Shown: positions 9,926 through 23,732 of the stretch, piece by piece | Position numbering within the stretch: the first letter of the stretch is position 1 | Layout of the letters: each line of letters begins with the position of its first letter | NCBI GenBank assembly: GCA_023014335.1 | Contig: JAECYW010000004.1 | Location: 3,534,001-3,598,000 of the forward strand | DNA: 64,000 bases | From: Galerina marginata | Lineage: Eukaryota; Basidiomycota; Agaricomycetes; Agaricales; Galerinaceae | Direction: 5' to 3' | Translations under genes and position numbers: made by a program | Notes under the pieces: generated by a model | The model's database searches: none | What the model saw: only the letters and a program-made list of their open reading frames with translations | Told to the model about the DNA's origin: nothing

Positions 9926-11341
9926 ATGCGCACATTCATACTTTCTGCGTTTATCCTGCTCATTCCGGTAGCCACAGCCCAGCTCAACCTCTGGGCTCGA
10001 GCATCGGAAAAATTGTATTTCGGGACAGCGACAGACAACCCCGAGCTCACCGACGTTCCATACTTTGCTCAACTGGGTAACACTGGGGATTTTGGTCAAT
10101 TAACACCGGTTAGTTTCACTTGAATATTCGTAATTCCTAATCACTGATTGTCCTGTAGAGTAACAGCATGAAATGGGTAATATATCATACATTGTTGCCA
10201 GGCTTAGCTGACAAAATATCTACAGTTCGCGACTGAACCGACTAGAGGAATATTTAATTTCACAGGTGGCGATCAGATCGTAAAGGTGGCTAAGAAGAAC
10301 AAGCAATTGGTCAGAGGCCATAACTGTGTTTGGCACAGTCAGCTTGCAGACTGGGTCGAAGCTGGAAATTTCGATAACGCAACTCTCAACTCCATTGTCG
10401 AGAGCCATTGCCATACTTTAGTCAAGCACTATAAAGGCGATATGTAAGTCTACGTTATTCAACTGCCTTGAATGTATCTGATGTCTCTTTTCTCCAGCTG
10501 TACGTTTATTTCTTGAACCAATGTCATTGTCGCTCATTTTATCACAGACAGTTGGGATGTAGTCAACGGTTCGCTTTATTTATTTCTTCGAAAACATCTT
10601 GTGTAATCCTGGCGTATTTTCTAGAGCCCTTTAACGACGATGGCACGTTCCGCGAATCAGTATTTTACAATACTACTGGGCTCTCCTACATAACCACCGC
10701 TCTTCGCGCTGCTCGTGCCGCCGATCCCAAGGCAAAGCTCTATGTAAGCGCCAGTTTATTCAGATGAATGGCTCTACTAACTTTCCTGGCAGATCAATGA
10801 TTACAACATCGAAGGACTTGGCGCTAAATCCACTGGAATGGCCAATCTCGTGAAACAACTGAAGAAGGAAAAGGTTCCTATCGACGGTATCGGTATCCAG
10901 GGTCATCTCATCGTCGGCGAGTTGCCTACCACGATCAAGCAGAACTTGCAAGCTTTCGCAGATCTTGGGGTTGAAGTTGCTATTACTGAACTGGATATCC
11001 GCATGACACTTCCTGCTACTCCCGCTCTCTTGGAACAGCAGAAGAAGGATTACGAGACAGTCGTTGCCGCCTGCAAGGCTGTTAAGAAATGTGTTGGCGT
11101 TACTATCTGGGACTGGACGGACAAGGTGAGATTGCTCGTCAATCACAAGTATGCAGACTCGCTGATTCGTCGATATAGTATTCCTGGGTTCCTGGTGTTT
11201 TTGCAGGACAAGGTGCCCCGTGCCCTTGGGATGAGGTTTGTCATTATAACCACAAGCGGCAGTCTCTTTCTAATAGATGTTATCCAGAATCTCGTCAAAA
11301 AGCCTGCGTATTTCGGTATCGTGGATGGCTGGAAGCTTTGA
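9926..11341 (+). CDS. GH10 endo-1,4-beta-xylanase A (secreted, no CBM)
   Basis: Secreted endo-beta-1,4-xylanase that cleaves the xylan backbone. Start at 9926 gives signal peptide [18 protein letters not shown], then the GH10 fold beginning [14 protein letters not shown]. Nine exons: 9926-10108, 10159-10176, 10226-10443, 10498-10499, 10548-10568, 10625-10743, 10793-11125, 11179-11235 and 11288-11341, totalling 1005 nt (334 residues). The acid/base Glu is in IYSWDVVNEPFNDDG and the nucleophile Glu in [22 protein letters not shown] and IWDWTDK are further GH10 motifs. The 2-nt exon restores IYSW. Compared with B and C it lacks the intron before GHNCVWH (218 nt here against 91+127). Unusually it has Phe after NSMKW where B and C have Asp. 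First of three tandem paralogues. Confidence 0.93.
10498..10499 (+). other. 2-nt microexon in xylanase A
   Basis: CT lies between acceptor TCTCCAG and donor GTACGT. The upstream intron is 10444-10497 (54 nt) and the downstream one 10500-10547 (48 nt), both normal sizes here. It builds ATC-TAC-AGT-TGG (I-Y-S-W) of the catalytic strand. Joining the outer exons at the natural TCACAG acceptor without it shifts the frame. Confidence 0.75.
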
Positions 11342-11720
11342 TGTATTTATACGAAGTTACATTTTTGCGCACTGTTATGTGAAGTCGAAAATAAATCACT
11401 GATGCTCCTTAAATTCCTCTGTGTCCTGGCTCTTCTTTGGGGTGGGATTTTAATTCGCTTCAGAGGCTTCTGTTTTCACTTACCACCATTTTACACACAG
11501 ACCATCGTTCTTGCAAGTCCTATGACCGCTCAAAGTGGAAGAACATATTTTCCTTGAACCTGTATCCTCCTTTGGCCGGCCCGCGCCACGTCACGGACGA
11601 CATGAAAGGCCTGATAGGGTGAATTTACAGCAAATTATAGCTTTACACCACCCGCCACGAAGCATGGTGCGGAGTCGATGCGGTGCAATGCTCATCGATG
11701 TCCTGCACAACGACGCGAAA

Positions 11721-11736
11721 TCTCACGAATGTGCGA
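11721..11736 (+). promoter_or_regulatory. Upstream block shared by xylanases B and C (copy in B)
   Basis: TCTCACGAATGTGCGA occurs exactly here and at 14002-14017, about 185 and 165 bp before the respective start codons. It may be a retained regulatory element or simply leftover duplication. Confidence 0.4.
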
Positions 11737-11841
11737 AGATACTACTTAAACTGAAACTAATGGAGGGTCTGTACCTGAAAATTTCTTTGAATTTTCTTGC
11801 TGACAACTTCCATAGCTTTAGAACAGGCCTGCGGAGAGCGG

Positions 11842-11849
11842 TATAAGAG
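11842..11849 (+). promoter_or_regulatory. TATA-like box of xylanase B
   Basis: GGTATAAGAG context 65 bp before the ATG at 11907; the same GCGGTATAAGAG-type sequence precedes xylanase C. Confidence 0.5.
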
Positions 11850-11906
11850 GTGCTGAGATGAACTCCACTCGACACAACGTGCAGTTGTCTTCGAATTCCC
11901 TCTTTG

Positions 11907-13399
<1,493 letters not shown>

Positions 13400-14001
13400 A
13401 GCGTGTCAAAAATACTTAACGATGACGAACAATTTTATTTATCTCCTTTCTTTCTTTCTTTGGGTTGACAATCTGAATATACACACGCCGCACCTTGATT
13501 GCTCTATCTCTCAAAGCCGTTCAAACGAGGATCCTTTATGCGCCATACCGGGTCCAGGTATGTCCTGAGGTTTTAGAGCCTTTCAACTGTTCGAGTCAGG
13601 TCAGAGCTATTTAAATCGGTCTAAACCAAACCCGCATTCTCATTCAAACTTCCGCTTGCACCAGATATAACTTGCATTACTTTGTCTGCTACATAGCCGG
13701 AAACTTGCAACTGGTCCTTGGGCTGATAACTCGTTTGGTGGGATCATTCAGAACTTCTATAGCTTTTTTTCTGTGCTAAATGCGAAAACATTTTATGCAG
13801 ATGTGGATTTCAACCCCATGACTACTGAAATCAGAGAAATTTATGCCAAAACTTCTTTTTGATGATGATCCGTCCATCCACAATATCGGTTTCCGGGATT
13901 GCCTCAACTTCGGTCTTCCGAATACTCCAGTTCTGGAGTCATGCTGGCTATGGCTGCGTCGATGCAGCTTCGCTCTACTCTGCCAGTGTCATGTACCATT
14001 G

Positions 14002-14017
14002 TCTCACGAATGTGCGA
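14002..14017 (+). promoter_or_regulatory. Upstream block shared by xylanases B and C (copy in C)
   Basis: TCTCACGAATGTGCGA, exact match to 11721-11736 in the xylanase B promoter. Confidence 0.4.
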
Positions 14018-14112
14018 CTGTATTGGCGAAACTTTGGTATAGGTCCGTCTGTAATCTCATGTGTCGACCAACGTCATTGCTTTTTTAGCATCGGCTTTTT
14101 TTACTGGGGCGG

Positions 14113-14120
14113 TATAAGAG
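14113..14120 (+). promoter_or_regulatory. TATA-like box of xylanase C
   Basis: TATAAGAG, 48 bp before the ATG at 14168, in the same GCGGTATAAGAG-like context as xylanase B. Confidence 0.5.
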
Positions 14121-14167
14121 TTGAAAATGTCTGAATCGTCTGCGCTACTACTTTGACTGCATTCAAA

Positions 14168-15621
14168 ATGCCCGAACTTGCAGCACTTTTTGCCTTACTT
14201 CTCGTTTCTCTCCCATTCTCTGTTGCTCAGCTAAATACTTTGGCACAAGCTGCAGGGAAGAAGTACTTTGGAACGGCAACAGACAATCCGGAACTCACCA
14301 ACACCGCCTATGTCGCTCAGCTCGGAAATACAGCCGATTTCCATCAGCTTACAGCGGTATGTTGGCTCGTAATTTCACCGGATCCTTCTGACTTTGTTTC
14401 TTTTTCAAGGCCAATAGTATGAAATGGGTGACTAATATATTTGCATCCCCCAGGCGAATATACCGATCATTTAATGCTATAGGATGCAACCGAGCCTTCG
14501 AGAGGGACTTTCACTTTTAGTGGCGGCGATGCAATCGTAGCTCAGGCTCAGGCTCATGGCCAACTCATCCGAGGTAGGGCTACTTAAATTTTCATTATAC
14601 ATGTTTCATTTAATTCTCGTCTTATACACAGGGCACAACTGTGTCTGGCACAATCAGCTTCCCAGCTGGGTGACGTCCGGAGGTTTCAACAACGCAACCC
14701 TCCTATCGATCGTGCAAACCCACTGCGGCACTCTTGTCGGAAATTACAAAGGAAAAATGCAAGTTTCTTTATGTGTGCAGGTTATCCTCGTCAACTAACG
14801 ACGATGAAATTTTATAGTTTGAGTTGGGATGTCATTAATGGTACCTGGCCGCTTGCATAAACCTCCAAGATGTTCTTTCAACTGCATTTGCACAGAGCCG
14901 TTCAACGACGATGGGACCTTTCGGCAGAGTGTATTCTTTACCACTACCGGCACGGCGTATATTGCAACCGCACTGCGAGCAGCCAGAGCGGCTGATCCAG
15001 CTGCAAAGCTCTATGTCAGTTATCCTCGACACTTAGTTGAATGTTGCCCTCTCCTGACGTCCCTTTGACAGATTAACGACTTTAACATTGAAGGCACAGG
15101 CGCCAAGTCAACCGCGATGGCCAATCTCGTCAAACAGCTAAAAGCAGAAGGCGTGCCCATTGACGGAATCGGCATTCAGACACATCTCATCGTTGGCGAA
15201 GTTCCGTCAACGTTCCAGCAAAATTTGCAGAACTTTGCGAATCTCGGAGTGGAAGTCGCCATTACTGAACTGGACGTTCGCATGACGCTCCCAAGCACCG
15301 CGGCGCTCTTGGCTCAACAACAGAAGGACTATCAGACAGTGATTGCGGCTTGCAAGGCCGTGTCTGCTTGTGTTGGGGTCACTCTGTGGGACTGGACTGA
15401 CAAGGTGGAGTATCCTTTATAACGCGAATCTAATTCTCGCTAATGCCGTGCCACAGTTCTCTTGGGTCCCGGGAACTTTCGCCGGTCAAGGTGCTGCTTG
15501 CCCATGGGACGAGGTTAGTTTCCTATCTTCAACACAGTCACCAACTGACCGCCACTCTTCTCCATTCCAGAACTTTGTCAAGAAATCTGCGTACCAGGGA
15601 ATCGTGAATGGCTGGAGTTAA
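14168..15621 (+). CDS. GH10 endo-1,4-beta-xylanase C (secreted, no CBM)
   Basis: Third tandem xylanase. Start at 14168 ([20 protein letters not shown] signal peptide). Exons: 14168-14356, 14410-14427, 14483-14573, 14632-14758, 14818-14840, 14896-15014, 15072-15404, 15457-15513 and 15571-15621, totalling 1008 nt (335 residues). Acid/base Glu in ILSWDVINEPFNDDG, nucleophile Glu in AITELDVRM. Where A, B and D have a 2-nt exon plus a 21-nt exon, C has one 23-nt exon, so the two bases are contiguous with the rest. The intron before it (14759-14817) begins with GC (AATGCAAGT), a GC-AG intron. Secreted xylan backbone hydrolase, close paralogue of B. Confidence 0.93.
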
Positions 15622-16012
15622 CTTACTAATTACATATTGAAGATGATCCTAAGTATGAAGAAATGTATCGCCAAAAAAAGTTGTAACCAGGCACTGAATT
15701 CATGATGCATCACCGTTTGCAAACTTGAACCTTCTACGCTTGGTCAGTACATTTGAGAAAATCCAGCGTCAGGAGCCATCATGGAACTGGCTGCAAAACG
15801 AGGTCGTGTTGTCTATCCGCGGGCATGCCGCGCAAGGTTTACCGAACCGCTAACCTTTACACGTAAAAGGACCAATTGGAGCTTTGCCCACAAGCTTCAG
15901 GTTCAGCTGCGGATCTCAATCCCGGTCATCCATCATCTGCTCTGCAGCGCATCAAAACCATTCTTTAAAAAACTATACCCAAGCATATTTTCTGTGCCAC
16001 CCGGAATCAAGG
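15622..16012. other. Intergenic, HEN1 upstream region
   Basis: About 0.4 kb with no supported gene; holds the 3' end of xylanase C and the HEN1 promoter. Confidence 0.4.
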
Positions 16013-17786
16013 ATGGAAATGATCCAAGAATCAGACAACATGCAAGAGCTCCAAGTGCACTTTTACCCGGAACTTTTTTTGCAGCGCCGAATTTGGATAC
16101 TGAACATCCTACGCAAAGAGAGCATCACTAGGGTATGATCTCAACTCCACAAAATCCCTCAGGCTTGACTAAACTTATGATTGGAATTGTAACAAGGTCT
16201 TAGATGTAGGCTGCGGCGAAGGTCAACTGCTATCAGTCCTCTGCCAGCCCGCTCCATGGCTCACGCCGCCGCCGCCATCCGTATTAACACCCGTCGAGCC
16301 TCCGACTCCCAACGACGTGATACCCCCTTCACCTGTATATAACGACGACGACGTACCCAACCTCCATATGACTGAAGTCCACGGCCTTGATGTGTCGTCG
16401 GAGGACCTGGCGTTCGCTGTTGACGCGATAGCTCTGCCGAAAGAAGAGATCGAGACGATCGAAAGTCCTGGTAGGCGATGGTATAACCGGGGCGTGCAGC
16501 GATGGGAAGAGCTGAGCGCGAAGGTGTGGAAGGGAGGCTTGGAGGTGGTCAACGAGGAGTTTGTGGATATGGAGTGCATTGTGGCAATGGAGGTGTGAGT
16601 CGATGCCGAAAGGCTATTTGCTCGAAGAGAGCTTGGTTTCTGACTGGGTTGGAATTGTAGGATCGAACATTTGACAGAGGACATCTTCCCGGCCTTTGCT
16701 CCCATGCTGTTGGGGGTGTATCATCCAAAATTCTTCCTCGTGACAACGCCATCCTACACCTTCAATGCTCGATTCACTCCTCCTGACGCCCCAAAATCCG
16801 TGAGAAGAGGGTTCCCTGACCCCACCGGACGCACTGATCGCATATTCAGACATAATGACCACAAGTTTGAGTGGACGAAAGAGGAATTCGTGGCGTGGTG
16901 CGATGAGACGGCCAAGGAGTGGGGATATGATGTTGAGAGAACAAGCATTGGCAGGCCTCTTGATCTTGACCCCTGGGGAAGAGACGAGGAACTTGAGGGC
17001 GCGACCTCTGTTGTTGCATTCCGAAGACGGGAGGATGTGGACAGCAAGAAGAGGGAGGAACGAGGACGGGCAAGGATAAAGGAGCTGACTTTCGACAGCC
17101 AACCTCATGAGGCGTTGGCTAGTCACAAACACCTGGCCAACTCTGCGTCGATGAAACCGGCGTCCTTGGAGAAAATTGGGGACTGTGTCAAAGTCAAGAT
17201 GGAAGAGTTCCGGGAAGCCTTCATGAGGGTGGAAGAGATTTGGTTCGAGCCGGATGTTGCTACCATGTGTGGAGGTTGGATTGAGCTACTCGTTCGGGCC
17301 GTGGAACAGAGCCCACATCTGAACTTGAAGAGAGATGTCGATGGCGTTTTAAAGAAGCATAGCAATATGTGGAGCATCGAGCTCATCGGAGGGGTCGCCA
17401 ATCCGTCGCATCTTTGGCCTGCTGAAGGTGATACCAGTTCTGAATTTATCCCGGTCGACTGGACGCCTGGAGAAGGTCCTCACGAAGGCTGGGAAGAAAG
17501 TGACGCCGATGGGTCGACTGGAGTAGAAGGAGACGTTTCTGCAAACACGTCGGACGATGACGGGGAGGACGAGTCGGATGGCGGGACTTCGAGGTGGAAG
17601 AAGGGATCTGGCTGGAATACGTTGTCAGTGGAAGAGGTAAATGAGAAAACCGCATCTGATTGGGCTCGGTCTGGAGATTGGGGTGCTAGTGGCTCAAGCG
17701 CGGGTGGTTGGGGCGACGTCCCTCATAGCGCAAATAGTTCAACTGCAGGCTGGGACGGAGACGAGAGCGACGATACAACTGGTTGA
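16013..17786 (+). CDS. HEN1: HEN1-type small RNA 3'-end 2'-O-methyltransferase
   Basis: S-adenosylmethionine-dependent methyltransferase that 2'-O-methylates the 3' end of small RNAs. Start at 16013 (MEMIQESDN) is the first in-frame Met. Three exons: 16013-16132, 16197-16594 and 16661-17786, total 547 residues. The N-terminal helix has the family pattern LQVHFYPELFLQRR, then the AdoMet motif VLDVGCGEG (41-49). The Mn/Mg-binding motif is EVIEHL (E172, E175, H176), followed by LVTTPSYTFN and RHNDHKFEWTKEEF (H240), matching the E-x-x-E-H...H ligand set of plant HEN1. The last 113 residues (435-547) are acidic and rich in Gly/Ser/Asp with Trp at 440, 450, 485, 491, 507, 513, 523 and 537, many next to Gly or Asp, resembling Argonaute-binding GW/WG hooks. 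No dsRNA-binding domains are seen, unlike plant HEN1. Confidence 0.92.
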
Positions 17787-17958
17787 GGGCTACATTTATT
17801 TTTGATTTGTCTTCATGGCAATGAGATGATATTATGGGAATTGTCCACGAAGTAAAAATGCTACAATACTGGGGAGGGCGTCAAGATCAGCGCTGCAATA
17901 AACTGAGTAATTCATACCTGGTATAAATACTCTCTTAGAGGAACCGATGACTCTAAAG

Positions 17959-18275
17959 CTACTTCTTCCCGGAATGGATTGGGGCTACGGCAAAAGCAAA
18001 GCATATAAGTTTCGCATAAGAAGGCATAATATTCCTTCTTACAAATAAGAGGGTGTAACTGAGCCATATAGGTTACCATCCACATGAGATAGCAGGCTGC
18101 AAACGTCAACATCAAGGCAGTTCGAATGGTCCTGAAGTTGAGTTCAGAATGGTACATTATAACAAATGGTCGACCCTTACACTTGTTGAGGACCTTTCGG
18201 CGTGAAAAGAGCTGCCGCCGTCATCAACGCGATGGCGATAACGAACATGAAGAGGACGGGGAATAGTGTCGCCAT
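17959..18275 (-). CDS. VMA9: V-type proton ATPase subunit e (Vma9-like)
   Basis: Tiny two-helix subunit of the Vo sector of the vacuolar proton pump. Start at 18275 gives MATLFPVLFMFVIAIALM then TAAALFTPKGPQQV. Exon 2 gives TIRTALMLTFAACYLMW and MVTYMAQLHPLI, with a short last exon ending SPIHSGKK and stop at 17961-17959. The membrane-PKGP-membrane-(Y/L)AQLxPL pattern is typical of subunit e. Three exons with GT-AG introns; the middle junction is in phase 2. About 70-75 residues, the normal size. Transcribed toward HEN1, tail to tail. Confidence 0.85.
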
Positions 18276-19214
18276 GGTGGGTATGGAGTGACAAGGAAGA
18301 GTAGGTGAGCGCAGTTGGCAGTAGCAGCAGCGTGGGACCATTTTGCCGTATCCGTAGATCCAACATACACATCAATTCCTTCCTTTCGCAACCGTGACCG
18401 TTCTGCGTTCACCACCCGTCTCTCTTCTCCAATTTCGATGGCTGAATGTCCTCCTGCGAAGGCTGGTACTGCACAGGCGCAAAGAAATTTATTTTGCGTT
18501 GAATATTACAACCTTTGCTCCTCAAAAGTCTGACTTACACGACTGCACCATTAGGCGCTGAGGGCCTGAGGCTACGAATCTAAACTGGTGCCTTCAGCAA
18601 CGTCGTAGATGCGAATCCGTCCATTATTGCTCTACAATCATTGCGGAACATAAGGTGAATTGTTTCAGTCATTTTACAACCTACCAATTGTTGAAATTCA
18701 TAAATTACGTTACAGACTTTGGTCGTTGTCATTGACCATACCCGTTTAGTCGCACTGTCGCAACCTCTATTTTTCTAAAGTCGAACTTTGCGCAGCAACC
18801 TTCGTGGTGGCAGATCTCTGGTTTCAATAGCAAGGACATCAAGGTCACTGGTACAGTGACACTTATTATAGTCTCGCCAAATAATAATAGCATTTCTAGG
18901 TCAGAGTATTCATGGTGGTTCTGGAGTTCTTATCCACACTGTGTGAGAATTTCTCAGATCATTGATTGACATTTATGCTTCTTGCTTATTTTCTACTCGC
19001 AGGCTTGACCCAATGTTAGTCCAGGCCATAAGTCGCTTGACCGGGAGACTATGTCCCGGAAAGTTGCCAGCTCGATGACAATTACTCCGTAAACGTGATT
19101 GCCTGTGCCTGTCGAGTAACCGTCACAATCCAAGTTGACATTCTCTCAACCAAGGCAATTCGTCTTACTTAAAAGACCTGAACCCAGCGGGTGTATCGAT
19201 AAAGCCTTGGCAGC
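18276..19214. other. Intergenic between VMA9 and the monooxygenase
   Basis: About 0.94 kb, a divergent promoter region for both neighbours. Short open frames on both strands show no motif; I see no gene. Confidence 0.45.
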
Positions 19215-21574
19215 ATGTCCTCACCAAGTTCACCGGGGCCATCTATTGTTATAATCGGAGCAGGGTGAGCATCGGGACGTGTTCGTGTTCTGTTTTCTTT
19301 CTGCTCATCATTCTTTTGCGATAGTTTCGGGGGGATAGCGGCAGCCATTAAACTCAAGAAGCAAGGTGTCAAGAGTTTTACAGTACGCTGGACTCATTTG
19401 CATCCGCAATAAACATATTTCCGATCCAGCACTTGTAGATTTTCGAGAAGGCATCAGAAGTTGGCGGAACCTGGAGGGTAAGGTTTCTTCACAATACGTG
19501 TTGTCATTCAGACGAATGACATTCACATTGCCAGGACAATACCTATCCAGTAGGCTCCACCCTTCCCATTCTAATGCCGACGACATTCTGAATGTTGACA
19601 GGGTTGCACATCTGACATCAGCATTCATTTCTACTCCTTATCTACGGATCTGAACCCCGACTGGGACCGTACATGCGCATACCAGCCTAGCATCCTCGCG
19701 TACCTCAAAACCGTCGTGGATAACCATGGCCTTGCGCCCCATGTTGTATTCAACACTAAAGTCATTTCTGCGGAATGGAATTCAGCGACTCAAGCCTATA
19801 CCATCACCACTGAAGATGTAGCCTCTGGCTCTCGGAGCACACGGGTTGCTAATATCGTCATTTCCGCTCAAGGTGCCCTCAGCGTACCGAAATATCCTAA
19901 CATTGCGGGCTTGAAGGATTTCCAAGGACCTATTATGCACACGGCGACTTGGGACAAGGCCGTCGACCTTCGTGGAAAGAGAGTGGCTGTCATTGGAAAT
20001 GGATCATCTGCGTTAGTTTTCCTTGTCGGTTTCATTGGTGCACTAGTTAATTTGTATAGGCAGTGCACAGACGGTATCACGTATAGCATACCTCGACGGC
20101 ATACAACTCACGCAGTTCGTTCGAACACCAAATTGGATGTTGCCTGCCGTAAATGTTTACTCTTTTCCATGTTGTTTTTACTAACTATGGCATTTACCTA
20201 GTCGTCTGTTAATATTACTCGTCCCTTTCACTGGGTGTTCAGATACATCCCATTCTTGGCACGGTCTTTTCGATGGGTCTTGTTTTGGGTGGTGAATAGC
20301 GTCATTCTTGTTGTGCTCCTCGTTGAATCTAACTGTGCCTCCCAGTCCGAATTTTACTATTTGTCAATATTCAAATTGCATTTTATGCGAAAACCTCTCT
20401 TGATGGTTAGTTTCTTTCTCGACCTTTAGTCATGCCCTCAAACCATCCTCTCGTTCAGCTCGCGAAGAACTTTATCCAGATGAATGCTCCGAAAGAATAC
20501 CTCCCTTTATTGCTGCCTCAATTCCGTAAGAATGTCATCTCGCAACTATCTCAGCTCACTAAAACTGGATCTACTCCAGCGGTCGGCTGTCGACGCGTCG
20601 TCTTCGAAGACCGCTATTTACCGGCATTGCACCTTCCGAATGTTTCGTTGAGATCAGGAACTGAGATAGCTTCCATAGTGCCTGACGGAATTATCATGCA
20701 AGACGGTAAGTGTTTGGCCCTCGCTACTGTTGCTTGTCACTAACAAGTGAGATAGGCACGAAAATAGCCCTCGATGTTATTATCTGCGCTACAGGCTTCT
20801 CTGCTGTGAGTGCAGCAGCTTTATTTTGTCTACTTTCATTAACTCCTGGCCGCAGGGAAGTTTACAGTTCCTTGTCCGTGGGGTGGATTCGACCCTCCAA
20901 GAATTTTACGATAAAAATGGTGGGCCGATTGCATACCTAGGGTTAACAGTGCCAGGATTCCCAAATCTCTACCAACTGTTCGGTATTTGTCTGGCCTGGA
21001 TTCACGCCTTTTGGTATAACTGATCTTGTGAAAGGTCCCAATACTACCACAGGTTACACATCAGTAATATTCACCATTGAAACCCAGGTTTATCTTTTCC
21101 TTGCGGTGGATCTCCACAAAATGCTCACATTGTCTTTTGCACCGAGGTGGATTACATGATGCAGCTAATCAAGCCAGTGCTCGAGCAAAAAGTGTTGTCT
21201 TTTGATGTGACTCCGGAGGCGAACAACAGGTACAACACAAAGCTTCAAGGGATGTTCAAGGATTCAGTCTTCACATTCTGTGGATCGTGGTACCGTGCTG
21301 GTGGGAGTGGAAAAAATGTCATGGCTTTCCCCAGTGTGTCTCAACCCAACCTCTAACCATTAAGCGAGGCTGATCATGCATTGCAGGCACCATGATATTA
21401 TTCTGGTGGTGGTGTCGAAGTGTGGTTTGGAGTGACTATGAAGCAATTGGCCCTAATGGCAGGCAAATGAAAGATGTTTCTATCCTTGGTGCAAGCTCAA
21501 AGCTGGTTGCTGCTGCGTATACTGCTGTTTCTTGTGCTGCTCTAGCCTTGGCCTATTTGGCGTCTCAACACTAA
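19215..21574 (+). CDS. Baeyer-Villiger-type flavin monooxygenase with C-terminal hydrophobic anchor
   Basis: Class B flavoprotein monooxygenase, using FAD and NADPH to oxygenate ketones or heteroatoms. Start at 19215 (MSSPSSPGPSIVIIGAG), joined by a split Gly codon to GFGGIAAAIKLKKQG, completing the FAD GxGxxG site. Then IFEKASEVGGTWR, DNTYPGCTSDISIHFYS, the Baeyer-Villiger fingerprint FQGPIMHTATWD, the NADPH site VAVIGNGSSA, FVRTPNWMLP, later GTKIALDVIICATGFSA and TVPGFPNLYQLFGPNT. Many introns of about 50-60 nt. The C-terminus SKLVAAAYTAVSCAALALAY is a hydrophobic segment before the stop, suggesting tail anchoring in a membrane. Substrate unknown. Some internal exon borders, especially near 20230-20430, are my best guess. 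Confidence 0.85.
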
Positions 21575-21767
21575 AAAATGAATGTTCTAGTCACTAGATT
21601 CTATGAATACACCTATCTGTCTTTGTTTGACTCGTTCAAACTTAGGACCGAATACATGACAGTTTCGTCAGCGTATGCGATCTTCAAGGTCTTTCTTTTT
21701 CTCGATTTGAAAGGTTCAGTAGAATAATGATAATAACACTAAAAAATTGAATCCACCAGAAACATTT

Positions 21768-23732
<1,965 letters not shown>

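Larger units (their letters stand above)
11342..11906. other. Intergenic, xylanase B upstream region
   Basis: About 0.56 kb between xylanases A and B with no gene. It holds the B promoter: TATAAGAG at 11842-11849 and a 16-bp block at 11721-11736 shared with the C promoter. Confidence 0.5.
13400..14167. other. Intergenic, xylanase C upstream region
   Basis: About 0.77 kb with no supported gene. It contains a short CTTT tract near 13447-13460, the 16-bp block at 14002-14017 and a TATA-like box at 14113-14120. Confidence 0.5.

Noticed and set aside
10444..10550. Single longer intron in xylanase A ending at the AG of the Ser codon
   Set aside because: It stays in frame but deletes two conserved residues (Y-S) from the catalytic strand. 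The contiguous version in xylanase C and the same AG-NN-GT in B and D make the 2-nt exon more likely. Not fully excluded without RNA.
16223..17132. Minus-strand frames of up to 172 codons over HEN1
   Set aside because: Shadows of the conserved HEN1 exons.
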